DNA of 64,000 nucleotides from Liolophura sinensis (lineage: Eukaryota > Mollusca > Polyplacophora > Chitonida > Chitonidae), in assembly GCF_032854445.1 (NCBI RefSeq), contig NC_088301.1, positions 34,333,187 through 34,397,186 on the forward strand, in the 5' to 3' direction. The notes under the pieces are model-generated. The model did not search any database and was not told where the DNA came from. It saw nothing but the letters and a program-made list of their open reading frames with translations. Numbering within the stretch: position 1 is the stretch's first letter; every line of letters starts with the position of its first letter. Below, piece after piece: positions 38,635 to 51,912 of the stretch. The position numbers and the translations under genes were made by a program.

Positions 38635-39126
38635 GTAAGATAATGATCTGATTCTAGACATGATTTATAGCTACATGTACTTAATCACATTGTTGATTCA
38701 ATCTCATCATAGTCTTTATCTACAGATGTGTAATTTTTACTGAAAACATAATTTTACCCATTCTAACATATATATGTTGTTTCAAATTGGTTGGTATTAA
38801 ATTGTCAGTCACATTACAGATATGAATAAGTCAGGTCTGTAAAATAAACATTATCACTTATTAACTATTGGTACTGTACATTGATCTTTGGCCTCAGACC
38901 TTTCAAACGTTTATATGTCTTTTGCAATGCAGCTTTGTGAGATTGTTTAATTTCATCATTTAAGACCTGTCATTCTGATAACAAAGGAAGACGTGTCTCA
39001 CATGTATCAGATTTGTTCCCTGCTTCAAAAGTGGTAAGGGGGTAGGGAAATACATTCCATGTGAATGTCCGTCCTTCCTTCTGTTCGTCCATCCATCTGT
39101 AACTCCCGTCTTTATGAATAATACAT

Positions 39127-39540
39127 CTTAAACAATTCTGAACAAGTCACATTCGTACTTTCACATAGGTTGGAGGTTAACAAAGGGACGGTTGAGATTG
39201 ATTTTCAAAACTCTACATATTTCATTATGGCTGCTGTTGGCCATCTTGAACTCGCTGGCCATCACACATGTCCTTGCGAACATTATTTTTGAACAGTTTT
39301 AAACTTATCAAATTCACACTTACACAGGGGCTCTAGGTTAGCAAAGGGGTGGTTGAGATTAACTTTCACAAATTATGTAATCCAGTTTGGTAACGTTTAA
39401 CCATATTGGATTTCCAGGCTGTCTGACCAGTGCTTGTGAGCAAATTATATGTATCTTGAACAGGTTTCAACTAATAAACTTCATACTTAAACAGTGGCTC
39501 TAGGTCAGCAAAGAGATCAATAAGATAGCATCGAAAATTA
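39127..39540. repeat. Degenerate tandem repeat, about 165-bp unit, three copies
   Basis: Three diverged copies begin near 39127, 39287 and 39452. Each has a segment like gaacagttttaaacttatc, then ttcacacttacacagg, then ctctaggttagcaaaggggt with ggttgagatt. Spacing is about 160-165 bp. A leader with short TCC/GTCC repeats (gtccgtccttcc) precedes it at about 39070. It looks like a non-autonomous interspersed repeat with internal duplication. Confidence 0.65.
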
Positions 39541-39969
39541 ATTATTTTGTATTTCCTGGTCCTCAAACCATTTCTTTGTGATGATGATGACAATTTGTCT
39601 CATAATAGCAAGGTGTGTTTGTGTTTATGTGGTGGAGGGGGCTTGCAGCTTGATAAAATAGTGTTAGAAAAATGAGTTATTATGATCAAACTTCAGTGGA
39701 GTTTTAGATTATGTGATATACATGTAGCCATGTTTCTTTGCATTCTTCTTCTTTTCAGTTAACTGGCAAACCATGTACATGTACATGTATTTGACCCCAT
39801 TGAGTGCTATGAAAACTTCTAAAACAGGTTATCTTTGGAGGGGAATGTCTTCAGGTTAACTTTGTCATGTTTACGTGCATATTCCTTATATTTATTGTTG
39901 TTTATGTTCTTCTTACTTGTAATATTTCATAACTACTGTTGTACTTTCATAGTCATGAACATAAACATA

Positions 39970-39970
<1 letters not shown>

Positions 39971-40009
<39 letters not shown>
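39971..40009. repeat. Compound GT/AT microsatellite
   Basis: Twelve GT units pass directly into an AT run. Lies in the CAAP1-like intron. Confidence 0.95.
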
Positions 40010-42419
40010 GTAGTTTCAGAGAGATCAGTTTATCCTGAACTGTAATTAAGCTTTCAGCAGTGATCACTTTGTGCCTGCTAAAACAGTGCATCAGATGTAT
40101 TCATGTGTTGTTTTTACTCTGAAATTGATGAGCATTTGTTATTGTCATTATTTTCTATTATTTATGTAATTGTGAAATTATGAATAGCCTTGAAAGTTAT
40201 TGGCTTAAAAAGAAACAAAATACAGAGCCTTACAGATAATTTTTTCTGCCTGTCCCTTTCTCGCTTTGTCACGATCATAATGACAGAATTTCAAATTTAT
40301 TTGGGAAAAATGGGATCTGTGATAATGAAAACTCGACTAGTTTCTTTTGAAATTAATTGGGCCAGAAATAGTTCTTTTGTCTCAAGTCATGGACTCCTCT
40401 CATTGTCTCTCCTCACATTCCAATTGAATGAGTTTAATTGTCAAACCGACGACTCAAAACTTGTTTAAGGTTGCTTCATAAGAGAAAAAAGTATTTTTTG
40501 TTCTTTTTTTTTAACATATACACATTCATCCTCGTGATGATTAGTCTTTTAGTGAAAGTTGGATGAACTATGAGAAAAGAAATAGATCTCTGCACACATT
40601 AACTGGTAAAACATGAAGCATATATGTATATGCTTACACATAAACATTATTACTTTTTCAGCCTTATATCAGAAGAAGTTTGATCACTGTGTATTCTTAA
40701 ACCCATCCTTAACCTGTGCTGTGATGAACCAGTGCATTTATGTATAGTACATTAACCTACATGGAGGTGTCTACATGTGTATACACATTTTCCATGTAAG
40801 ATAACTTTCACTAGATTTTCTTTACTTTAATCTTTTATTTTGGGATTGGATTGCAGTTTGAGAGATACAGTCATGCTAGCTTGAAACGTACTGTACTTAG
40901 GCTCTACATTTGTTTGGCTTATTCTTTCGATTGGTGTTTAACTCCGTACTAAAAAAATTGTTTGTGTGCAGAACAATGTATCAACAGAGTATCTTTGCAT
41001 TATTTGATTCCATACCCATTTAAGAGCATAATTCAAAACATTCTAATTCTGTTTAGTTGATTTCCTATATTGTACATACCACACCTTGTTAAAATTGACT
41101 GAGTTTACCCTACCATGTCATAAAGCGAAGTCTGGTCCCCAAAGGGACCTCACTCTGTTGCAGTAACTTTGTAAATAGAAAGGTGTGTTTTGCCTTCTTG
41201 TTCTCAAAGTTGTTTCCTGACAGTGTATGAGACTGTGTTACCTCTGTGCATAGCCATAATAAAGAGCCGATACACAACAAACAATTGTGTTCTTGTCAAT
41301 TTTGAAGGCATCTCACATGTGTTTAAATTTCATTGCATAAAAGAGTTGACACTGTTTTTAACCATCAACCATGGTGATCATAGATATGTGTGAATGTTCA
41401 CATTACAAGAGATGTATAATACACAGAAGGAAGTACATGTATATAATAATAGATGTGGCTGGTAGAGCTAAATTATTGATCAAAAAGCTTTCGCTTGCCT
41501 TGATGTGAAGTGAATTTTATCATTCCTTGCATATAGGTAAACCTGACCTTGTGTGTATGTGTGGAACACCAGGGTATGTAAAAGTAAGCAAATAAAACTG
41601 TAATCATGTCAAGTTATAATCTAGCAATGTGTTTAATGTGTCCCGGGAATCGAGCCAACTTGTAAAACCACAGTAAAATGTAATTAAGGCTAAATTAGAT
41701 AGAATAATTATCACCCTACACTGTTGTGGGGCCTGCACTGGGCCAAATGTACGTCTTAATATTAATTACATGCAATAATTATCTCAGGGGGACTTGATTA
41801 CTCTTGTATGGCAATCTTGACAAATGTCAATGTCACATGATCAAAGTCATTCTCACAGACATATGCCCTCTATTTTCATAAAGCTTTATTGCATTTTTAA
41901 TACTTTGAATGTGACACAGTTTCTTTTTTTTTTTTCTTTTTTTTTTTTATTAACATCATATCTAACTGGGGGTTGAAAAGTTCCACATTGATTGCCCTGC
42001 CAATGTTTCTGGTTTCATTTTTTTGACCAGTCCTACCTTGGACTCGAATTACAGAAGGAGTTATAAAAATTAACATTATACAAAAGGATGCATTGACAAT
42101 TTATTTAATTTTCTTTTTCACCATATGAAGAAATATGACTTGTCATAATCATGCACAGATGTATTTATGATCTCATTTGCCGAAGGAGGAAATGAAGGGG
42201 AGGAAAAAAGGAAAAAAATATCCCTGATGGCCTGAAATCCATTATTTTCCTTTCTGATTTGATAGGAGTTTGATACTTTAGCTTTGAAAATGTAATTTGT
42301 GGCTGCCATTTCTAGACTGTGGTATCTGGTGCTTGCCACAGATTACATGACTAAACATTCTGATCAAAAGGCCTGACATTTGTCTACTGTATCATTATTT
42401 TACTGGAGATCAAAGCCCA

Positions 42420-42650
42420 AAGTAATGGTTGGCTTACACCATGGTTGGGCAGGGCACCAGGCCGCAAGATGAATGCATGGAGTCGTCGAATGTCACAAAT
42501 TCATGGTCAGTTGGCAAAAAATTTGCATAGGCAGATTGTGAGCGATCAATAATAAGGCAATCAGCCACTGGCTACATCCAATAACGCGTCTCATTTATGG
42601 CCAGCAATTATATTTGTCTCTCAGATCCACAGAGTATTGATTTTTTAACC
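42420..42650. promoter_or_regulatory. Less AT-rich intronic block with POU octamer
   Basis: A block within the CAAP1-like intron containing ATTTGCAT (about 42520), tttatggcc (posterior Hox/Cdx-type) and a ccaat word (42580s). No coding frame and no repeat signature. Candidate enhancer by composition. Confidence 0.3.
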
Positions 42651-43795
42651 CAAAACAATGCTGAAATCAATGGAAGTGCAATGGAGTACATGTTGAAGTG
42701 AAGCCTTCAGTCTGGGAAGTGGGTCGCGCTTTGAATTTGGAGGGTATCATATTTTATAAACGGCCTGTCCAGCATGAATTAGAAACACTGAGGCCAAACA
42801 ACCAGCCATCGCAGAGCAGCCTAGGCCACCATGCCAAAAAAAAAAAATGCACCATGTCTTGGCGTATGTTTCCGAACATACCGATTGTACAGTGTGTCTG
42901 ACCATCTGAGCAGTGTGACCCTCCAAAAACCAATATAGAATATGAGACCAGCCATAAACTAAGAAAATAATGTATTGTTGAAAAAGCGCTCTGAAATTCA
43001 CTCGTGTAAACACCATTTGAAGCACTTGATAAAAGGCAAATGTTTGCTCAATTTCAGTACTGGTGGGTTTTCCCAGGATTAAATGATGAGCTGTTCATCG
43101 CAAATTTTGAAATGCAGGAAATGAAATCTATGTTTGCTTATGCAGATACAGTGTAGCCCCTAGTTGTGAATGACAGATATATGAGCCAAGATTTGTGCAG
43201 GACAAGCGGATTGTAATATACCAGGGTTCTTTTACATAGTTGTTGAACAGGGCATCAAGATCATTTTGTGGCCTGCTGATGGTTATGGTTTATCCACATG
43301 TCGAGGTGTTTTTCATCAAAATTTTATCAGTAAACTGTGAAGGAATACCTGTATACCTGTACTCATCTTAACATAAGTTGAGGGCTTTGTAATTTTGAGA
43401 AAAATGCATATTGTGTGTGTTTTTAGATGCTCAAAAATTTGTGATATTAAATTATTTTCAAGCCATAAATGTTTATTTCAAACAGTATGTAAGTGTACAT
43501 ATATCTAAATAAGCATGTTGTCGATACATATACATGTATACATACATATATTTACATATGTATACATATATTTCTAAATGTTAAGGCTGTTTCCCTACAA
43601 AACTACTTGATTTACCATTAAAAAGAAAGAGAAAAACTGTAAAAAATGTATACATGCATGTTATATTTATACAGGATCTGTTGGAACTCTTAAATGGAAT
43701 GAAAAGCATTTCTCAGTCTTGTACATGTGATTGACAAGATAGTATTTTCTGAAAATCTGATGATGTAGAACCAATGTACTCAAAAGAGAAGGTAA

Positions 43796-43833
43796 AGTGA
43801 TGGACAACAAGAAAGTGATAGACAACAAGAAGG
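43796..43833. repeat. Tandem duplication, 19-bp unit
   Basis: The unit aagtgatggacaacaagaa is followed by a copy with one change (g to a). Confidence 0.85.
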
Positions 43834-44093
43834 TGAAATAATATTTGTAAATGAATTAATGTTTGATGGATTTTTTTTTCTTCAATTTTTCATAAAAGTA
43901 TAATTCAACCTTAACCTAATACCGAGTATTATTATTCTTATTTCATCTTCTCTTGTCAGGTTTGTCGATTTGGGTGGATGTACAAGAGTGATTACCTGTG
44001 GGCTTTAGAAGAAGCAAGTTTAGGCTCATTTTGGATAAGGATTAGTTTTTGATGGAGTAGGGAATTGTGACAAAGGGGCTAGGTAATGGATTA

Positions 44094-44207
44094 TTTATTT
44101 ATTTGATTGGTATTCTACACCGTGCTCAAGAATATTTCACTTGTACAGTGGTGGCCAGCAATATGGTGGGAAGAAACCGAACAGAACCTGGAGGAAACCC
44201 ACAACCT
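44094..44207 (-). mobile_element. 5'-truncated SINE, family 1, with target-site duplication
   Basis: On the plus strand it reads from the tail complement (tttatttatttgattgg) through gctcaagaatatttcac and ggtggccagcaatatggtgg to ggaggaaacccacaacc. The element is therefore on the minus strand and lacks the tRNA head. It is flanked by a perfect 12-bp direct repeat, ggtaatggatta, at 44082-44093 and 44208-44219. That is the footprint of target-primed reverse transcription. It lies in the CAAP1-like intron. Confidence 0.8.
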
Positions 44208-45139
44208 GGTAATGGATTAAGTGGGATAGTGATATATTAGAGAGATGAGTATTGCATGTTAAACTCAGAATGGGTGGGTTTGTGTGTACATGTATCAGAG
44301 TATGTGGCGATGGTCATACAAGGAATATAAATGTACGCTGTTCATGTATGTCAGATCATAGGTCTGAGTAGAGTATACATACTGTACGAAGTGTAAGGGT
44401 GTATCATACTTGTCCATGGCTGCATATAAGGGTGATTGGTGATTGAAGGGTACCATATAAAAGATTGGGGGAGGTTGGAGTCAAGTGGGGTAGATAGAGT
44501 AAGTACATCTAGGACAAATGCATGCATATTTTGATTTAAACTTCATTTACAAATCACACAGATTTTTTTTTTTTTTGGTTGCTTTAGATCAAGATTTTGA
44601 TGCTCTTTTAATACTGAGCCTTGATGTCCTGCTTCTTCAGATGAAAGTTTGGTAGTTTCAGATAAACATACTTTTGGATGGGAACAAATGAGACTGCTTA
44701 ACACAGACATTTGAATTGACTTTAATAATCGGTTTTAATAAAAGCTTTTTAAATATTGGCTTTGAAGAATTTCATGGTTTTCAAGTTCAGAGTTTTTTGA
44801 CTTTGGTTAATAGGTTGGTTGACTTATCTCAAGAATGTATAGGTAGTGGCTTAGATGAAAAGTTTTACCTAAGGATTTTTTTCAAATATTTAAATACTTT
44901 ACACTATTTAGCTGTAATATTTTATTCTTTCTTTTTCAGCTCAAATTCAGGCTGTAATATTTATTAACCTTCTGGAGACTCACACTGTGTAATATACCTT
45001 TCTCATCCACCCACATGTTCTTTTCTCCTCTCAAATTTCATTACATCAGACTTGTGTATAAGTGATAAAATGTAATTTAGAAGGCATTATGCAGTTATAC
45101 TTTGTCTGAATTCTTTAAATGGAGAGAAGAATGAGCCCT

Positions 45140-45400
45140 GGCAGTGGTCAGCGAGACCAGATCTCCCTTGGGGAAAGGGTGGAGGCATCCTTCTGTAAGC
45201 CTGCCCCTAGTCCAAGCTTTTAAACCGCGGAGTTAAGGGCAGTTAATTAGAAGAGGTCATTCTAATTCTGCGCATGGGAGACTAGTTCTGCGTCAGTGGC
45301 ATGCACATCCATGAATGACGCTGCTCCCTGGCTAGCGTATGCGGCAAGTGTGCACTCAAGCTCGTCAATCTATGACATTTAAGCATGCATTATAATTCTG
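45140..45400. promoter_or_regulatory. Less AT-rich intronic block
   Basis: A GC-richer island in the CAAP1-like intron with ttaattag-type homeodomain core, gcgcatg and several CG dinucleotides. Not open in a long frame; no SINE boxes. Candidate regulatory element. Confidence 0.27.
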
Positions 45401-47219
45401 TGTTCCTGGTCTAAATGGATTTTGGTCAATATTTGATGGGATATGTACAGAGTTTCAAGGGTTTCCAGCCAGTGCTTTGATCTAAAATTTAATATCCTTT
45501 GTGCTCGGCTGGGAATATTGGAAAATCACCAGAAATCCACTGAACTCTGTTTTAAACGATTTTTTTCCCCCACCACTCTATCGCATTGTTTGCTTGCGTT
45601 CATTTGAGAGTTCAGTGATATACTGATTTTCAATTCCTGAAAATTAGGATGGTTTTAATGTAGCTTTGTTTTGCTTCTGTTTTGTTTGTTTAGTATTTTT
45701 TATGCTTATCTATCCCATTACAATTTACGTTGTGTAGCTCTGCTACCCATGGATGTCACAGTCTCCAACAGTTTTGGTGCCAGTGGATGTATTATATTGG
45801 GAAGATTTAACACCCCGGGTGTATAATTTACGCAAATTGTGGATGTAGTATTTGTATTACATTTAATGTCAGAGTGGTCAGATGTTATAAATTTTCATGC
45901 ATTGACCGCTTTACCGTCCAGTGCAATTAACACTGCTACTAATATTGATATTTGATATCAAGTGCCGTGTTAGATTTCCCCTGGGCAAGCCACTAATAAC
46001 AAACACCCATACAAATGTACATGCATTCCAAATTCAATAGACTTTATTTTCAAAAATCAATTCTTCATCTGTTAATGAATTCACCGATATATCCTACTGC
46101 CCTGTAGCCTCATTACTAGAGAGGCTTATGAGTGGGGGTGTCTGCAAGTGAAGGTATATGTATTTCTGAAAAAGGGAAAAAAGTTAGTAGTAATGCACCA
46201 GCCCTTCAGTGTCCATGTAGGTGGCATTTATATATGACCTGGCAAGTATTGTGTTTTTAACATGTTTTGAGTATGGGCAGAGCATTCCAGTAGGCTATGT
46301 TTATGTGATGAAATACATGTACACTGTTCCAGATGCATAACTCCGTTTGCTCATGAAAGATATACTATATATAAACTAATGTTTTATTTTACCAGTATGA
46401 ATATGTGCACATTTTCAATGGTTGCAGATTTATACATACTTAAATGTTGATGTCCAACAATGTTAAGAACAGTCATTGTATGAAAAGGTTTAAAATTTTT
46501 AGATCAGTATTTAAAACATGTAAACTCTAATTATGTTAATAGAATGTGAAAGTGTCTTCCTCAGGTTTATTCAGATGAAATATGGGGAAAAGTAACAAAA
46601 GACACATGTTGTGGCAGGTTTCTTTTTATAATTTAGAGACATTTAAACAATGCTCATAGATTTTACAAAGGGGAATTTTCCTGCATGTGATGGAACTGAT
46701 TACACTGTGTCGGAAGTGGGAAACGGCCTTGGTATATTATTTCATATTGTACTTGTAGAGGTGGTATTATAATTTTTGAACATCAGATGTAGTTTTGTTG
46801 TTAGTGGCACCCTTATAGTGATAAACATAGGCCCTGTTGTGAGTACATGTTCTTTATGTCATTCAAAACCATCAAAGGAATTTATGTAAATATTCTTAAT
46901 CTAAAGTTTTATATGGGCAGCCATGCGTCTGTTGGGAGCTTTTTAGTCTTCATGCATGATTGAAGCCCATTTTGTTTATAAAATTAAATGTTTTTAAGGA
47001 GTCCTTACGTTGATCACCTATTTGTTGTTAGAATCACCTGCAGAGGAATTATAAAGATATAAAAATACATTATTTTTTGGAAATACAATTTGTCCTTAAA
47101 GAAGTGTAAGATAAAGAGCCCTTCTGACTTCAAGAGCATGTCTAAGAGTTTGCCAGAACATGTGTACTGGGTGAGACACACTGATTGACAATAGTTACAA
47201 AGTCAAAAGACAAAACCAA

Positions 47220-47480
47220 GGTATGTTTGTCAATCCATCTGTCTGTAATACCAAACAGTCTTAAGAAGAAATATATTTTCATTCATATCATTTGGCATCT
47301 TCATGACCCAGCACTCTTCAAAATGCACTGTAACTAGGCTTCATAATCTTGGACATCTCTTGATTAAATGAAGATGAACATTTGGTGAACTTGTTCATCT
47401 CCACTTAAGTAGGTCAAAACAGATCACTACTTGACAAAGTTTTACTGAGTTATGCCCCATAAAATGTTCAACTATATTTT
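47220..47480. repeat. Possible old interspersed repeat
   Basis: A leader with catctgtctgtaa is followed by cttgttcatctcc and cttgacaaagttttactgag with ttatgcccc. The layout resembles the 39.1-kb repeat, but similarity is low. Offered as a weak call. Confidence 0.25.
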
Positions 47481-48304
47481 CTCTATGTTGTCTCCACAAC
47501 GTATGGCATTGGCAAATTGTTCAATTTGATAAACTGAACTTTGGCCTGCCTTGTCAAGTCAGGGTTCATGTTTGGCTACATGATCTTGTAAGCATTGTAT
47601 CTCCAAAGTAATGCTCCAGATTCAAAGAAATTGCATATGTAGCTGAGCTTTTGGATGGGATTATATTGTGGGCAGTCATTTACTGACATTTAATGTACAC
47701 ACACCTTCTCTGGTCAGTGTTATTGTGACCAGACTGGTCACAATATTGTGTCTTGTCAACATTGAGCCTCCAAAAGTGCATGTGCATGGACATGTTCCCT
47801 AGACCAGATGTGATATTGGGTACCTCAGCTAACCTTTCTTCTTGTTTAGATCATCTTTCAACACGTATGACAAAATGGTCCTTGTGAACACTAGGACAAC
47901 ATTGGACTCATGCATGTATGGTGGATGTTTGAGGAATAGCATAGCAGTTTACAGATACGTGTAGACAATGCTGCATGTGATCTAAATAAACAATTGACAC
48001 ATACACCAGGTGTCACCAAAAGTTTAAAGTCACAAAGTCTTTAAAGAAAGCAAATAATTGAAAGTGAATATATGGTATGTCCAACAACCATGCATGCCTT
48101 GGTTGTGAACTCTAATGCTGTTCCCAGCTTCGTGTATTTGTGTGTGCACCACATTTGTGGAACTTTCATGAACAAGGAATCGGCTTAAGCCCTTTTCCCC
48201 AATTAACAGGTTTAAAAAAGACATCAGCCATAATGATCAAAAAATTACGAAAAAAAGACATAGAGATAAGAAGTGGTGACTTATAAATTTGAATTCCTTT
48301 TCAG

Positions 48305-48472
48305 GAAGGAACCAAAAATGTGACATCAGAGGATTCAGACTCAGACTTGGACCTGTCTAAGGATTTGTTCTCCATTGGTGGTTACATCAAGGACCGTCCT
48401 GAGATGATAGAGCAGATGTTCCGAGCAGTCCGGGGCCCAAGTCTTAGGCGGGCACTACCTGACATACTTCTG
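48305..48472 (+). CDS. CAAP1: CAAP1 homologue, second coding exon (start of CAAP1 domain, 56 residues)
   Basis: The exon encodes residues 42-97. It opens with an acidic serine-rich stretch (SEDSDSDLDLSKDLFS), then YIKDRPEMIEQMF and LRRALPDILL. This matches the conserved part of the CAAP1 family, where the human protein has LDL, then YI-D-x-x-EM-x-x-Q-x-F, then a leucine-rich segment ending LPDVL. Order and spacing agree. The acceptor (ccttttcag) and donor (CTG followed by gtaagg) are canonical, and both ends are phase 0, matching the previous exon. An in-frame read-through of the donor stays open to 48631, but the extra residues do not resemble the family. The expected continuation (a helical cysteine/lysine/glutamate-rich segment ending near an isoleucine-leucine-glycine motif) was not found before 64000. 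The protein is therefore partial here. Confidence 0.86.
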
Positions 48473-50029
48473 GTAAGGTCAGGTAAATCATCTCCCTTCA
48501 ACAAGGGCATTTATCAAGGCTTGCCTTTAAAATACCAAGATTCCATAAAATGTGATCAGTATGTAAGTAAGGTACATGTATGTGTTATGGAAACCTGCAG
48601 GGTAATACCACTGTGTGTACAAATGAGCTGACACTTAAAAAAAAAAATCCTATTGGTCATGACTTTTGAATCATTTATACATATCTTCCACAGGAAAAAT
48701 TGTAGGGACAGTTTGCACTTTGCATAAGCAATCCTATATCCTAAAATAAATGACCTGAAGTATTACCTTGGATGCCTTTTACTAGTAGGATATTATTCTG
48801 CATTTTAAACAAACCTCAAGACACCTTTGTAAAATTAATAGAACTTTCAGAATCTGGAAAATGAGCAGCTTACTTATTTTTCAGTTTTATTTTCATTTAT
48901 ATACACTGCTTCCAGATTGATTTTGCCTGTAAATCGAAATTAAATTGGTGTGACCTAAGCATGACTTGAGTTAGTTTATGCTCAAACATAGTTTGATTTT
49001 GGAAGTCACACTTTGGCTCTACTAATAACTTCATAAATTCATTTTGTGACCCGTCCAGACAGGATATTGATCTGTAGAATATGTCAGTACGTGCAATACA
49101 TATATGACATCAATCACAGTGTACACTAGGTTGACTCTAGTAATCAAAATTTTTTATTTACCAATGCCAACATTTGCAGATATTTGATGAACAAGAACCT
49201 GATGATGCATGTATGTGTTATGGAAACGGCATGCTCCTCTTGTAGAATGATAATAAGGGAAAGCCTTATTGGGTTTCCATGTGTTGCTTTGTCAGTGCGG
49301 GAAAGGTTACATGTACCTTCAACCAACATTATTGTTTCTAACTGTTTAAACTGGTGAAAATAAAACCCCTTAAAATCCTGTTAATGTTAGGATAAATGAA
49401 GTTCTTGGAAATCTAGAAATAATGGTTTTTGTAATGTCCATGGCTATATATGAAGGGCTCCTTGAAGTTCTCCTAAAGACCACAAATATAGGCTCTTGAA
49501 GATCATGAGAACTCTCATGAATTCCTCAGCAAAGACTTTGCATTGCCATGACAAGACCCATGAAAAGTAATGTTTCATTTTGTAAGGTAACGTTCATGGA
49601 CCAAATCAAGTTCCATCTGAAAGCAGCATTATAATGGACCGACACAGTTTATCTGTTATGATGATAGTCCCATGATACTTGTAAGCTTTAACTTTTCTCC
49701 TGTCAACATTATCATGGTGTGGCAACATTGTGATCAGAGACTTTACCAAAATATTACCGACGTGACTGACCCCATCCTTGAGTAACATGCTCATTTATTA
49801 TAGTGTTGCCTGGTTTTCAGTCCCACTGTTACAGTGTTCTAATAGGGAACAGGTGTATATATTCAGATTTGTTCAGACTGCAGATAATCTGTGACCCGCA
49901 CTAATTAGTCAGGACTTATTATCTCTGATTACATTTGGCAAAGCTGCTGTAAAAAAAGAAATGGTAATCTCAATAAACTGTATGCAAAATGAACTCCAGG
50001 TTTGAAGCAAGCTCCTTTTGTCAGAGTCT

Positions 50030-50560
50030 GGGTCTTGATATCACCCATTTGCCTTGGCTGTTGCATTTAGAGTTTTGTTTTATTGTAATGATCAGTGGCC
50101 CCAGCCATGATTTGACTCCCAAGGATTCAGCCTGAAGAACAATGGCTTTGTGGGTAAATTTTCTAATTCCGTTGGTAATAAAGCGTCTAAATGTCAGACT
50201 GCGCAGTGAAGTGTACCAGTTTAACTCTGTCTGATGGAAGTTCTGATGCTCTGACATTTAAAACCACAAAACAACATCCATATGTTATAGCCAGCTTCTG
50301 TAGAGACTGTTCACTACACACTGCTATGGACATAGGCAGAGCAGGAGATCTACTAGCATTCTCTAAAACACTATATTATATGCCAGCTCCATTCTGCTTC
50401 TCACTCCATCAAAACAATTTTGAGGGCGAACAGACTGTGACGTTCATTTACAAGTATAGATTGAACATTAGCATGTCGACCGCCTGCAGGTAGCTGAAGC
50501 TGACGTCACAGTATTAGTACCCTGGACTGAGACCAAATCTGATAATGGCTCCAAATATTC
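50030..50560. promoter_or_regulatory. Less AT-rich intronic block with full CRE
   Basis: About 500 bp that is clearly less AT-rich than its flanks, ending with a full TGACGTCA palindrome (50501-50508), the CREB/ATF site. Short ORFs occur on both strands, but none looks like a protein and none has good splice sites. Confidence 0.3.
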
Positions 50561-51912
50561 CACACAAATCCACTCGTAATTGCCAGTCCATCTTAAGATG
50601 TGTTCATGTAAATACATCACCATTTTTCATGAGCACTATCACAAACACATCTAAATATTGAAAGAATGTATATGTATCTGACATTACACTGGCAGTATCA
50701 TATGTAAACATAAACTAACTTGTAAAATTTTAATTTATTTCATAAGATTTAGTTTACCTGGATGATTTTCATGATTTTATTACATTTGAATGTACATATA
50801 TTACTGTATGAATTTATCTTTTAAAATCAGTCAGAGGTATTGTTTCATTGTCAAACTATATCTCATATTGCATACATTTTTACCTTGTTTGAGCTTTGAA
50901 GTTGCATGCTTTCATCTTGGTTTATTCAATCACAGCAAGTGTGTTCTTTAAAGACCGTACCAACCCTGTGGCATAACTTAGAATACAGCATCCATTCAAA
51001 CAACAGTTAGAGAAAATGTTTTCATTGTCTTGATGATGTAAATGCACACAACCAGTTTAAATTAGTTTCAAGTGATGTTCATTTCACATGTTCGTTTTCT
51101 GTGATATCCTACATTCAAGACCCTCAGTGGACTCCAGCAGCTTTTATAAGAATCACACAATCTGTAATATGTATTTTATGTTTTTTTTAATTATTTTTCA
51201 TCTTCAAATATTATTCTGGAACCCCGACCAGCTCTTTTTCCAACCATGCTTCTATAAAATTTCCTTTTCTTAACTAAAGTAGAAAACCACACAATTCTTG
51301 TAATATGATACTGGTATACCTACAGAAAGACATCGTTATTAATCTAGTCTGTCGCTATGATAGCATAACCCAATGGAGCCTCAGGTAATCATAAATAAGG
51401 CGTAAAATTTCCTTTGTATTCTTCTTACAATGTCAATAATTAAACTAGTTGTCCATCATTCCTCGATGGTGCCTTTGAAGCTCTTTGTTATAACACTGAT
51501 GCATCCACTAAAACTCTACATACTTCATTGAACTTTGGCTGGAATTCATCTTCAAAGTCTCGGTGGTTCTAAAAGATGCAGAAGGCTGTTGTATCATTGC
51601 CTCAGAGAAGCCTGTCGAGTACATTATTCTTGCTTTCTTCTTTCTAGTCTTAACTACACGTGCACCTGAGAGATTGTATTTTTGTTGTTTTCTTAGTCAC
51701 TTTTCAGCTGAATTGATAATCCTGTTGCCTTCAAATTTAATTGTCATTAGTAATAGACTCTTCAAATACAATTTAGGTGAAAAAGTTTGTATGGTACTTG
51801 GCAAGGAGTATGGGCATCCCTAATGGTTTCATCTAATAAATCAGACCATAACAGGTCTGAACTTAAGTATCACATAAAATCGTAATCCAATAAATATCTC
51901 ATATTCCATTGT

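Larger units (their letters stand above)
38635..48304 (+). other. CAAP1-like intron (about 9.7 kb)
   Basis: The intron runs from donor gtaaga at 38635 to acceptor ccttttcag at 48304. It is phase 0. It holds a roughly 165-bp degenerate tandem repeat (39.1-39.5 kb), a GT/AT microsatellite (39.97 kb), a truncated SINE with target-site duplication (44.1 kb) and two less AT-rich blocks (42.4-43.0 and 45.1-45.4 kb). The rest is AT-rich sequence without a convincing exon on either strand. Confidence 0.65.

Noticed and set aside
48473-48631. Read-through of the second CAAP1-like exon
   Set aside because: The frame stays open past the donor, but the added residues do not match the family, and the gtaagg donor is strong.
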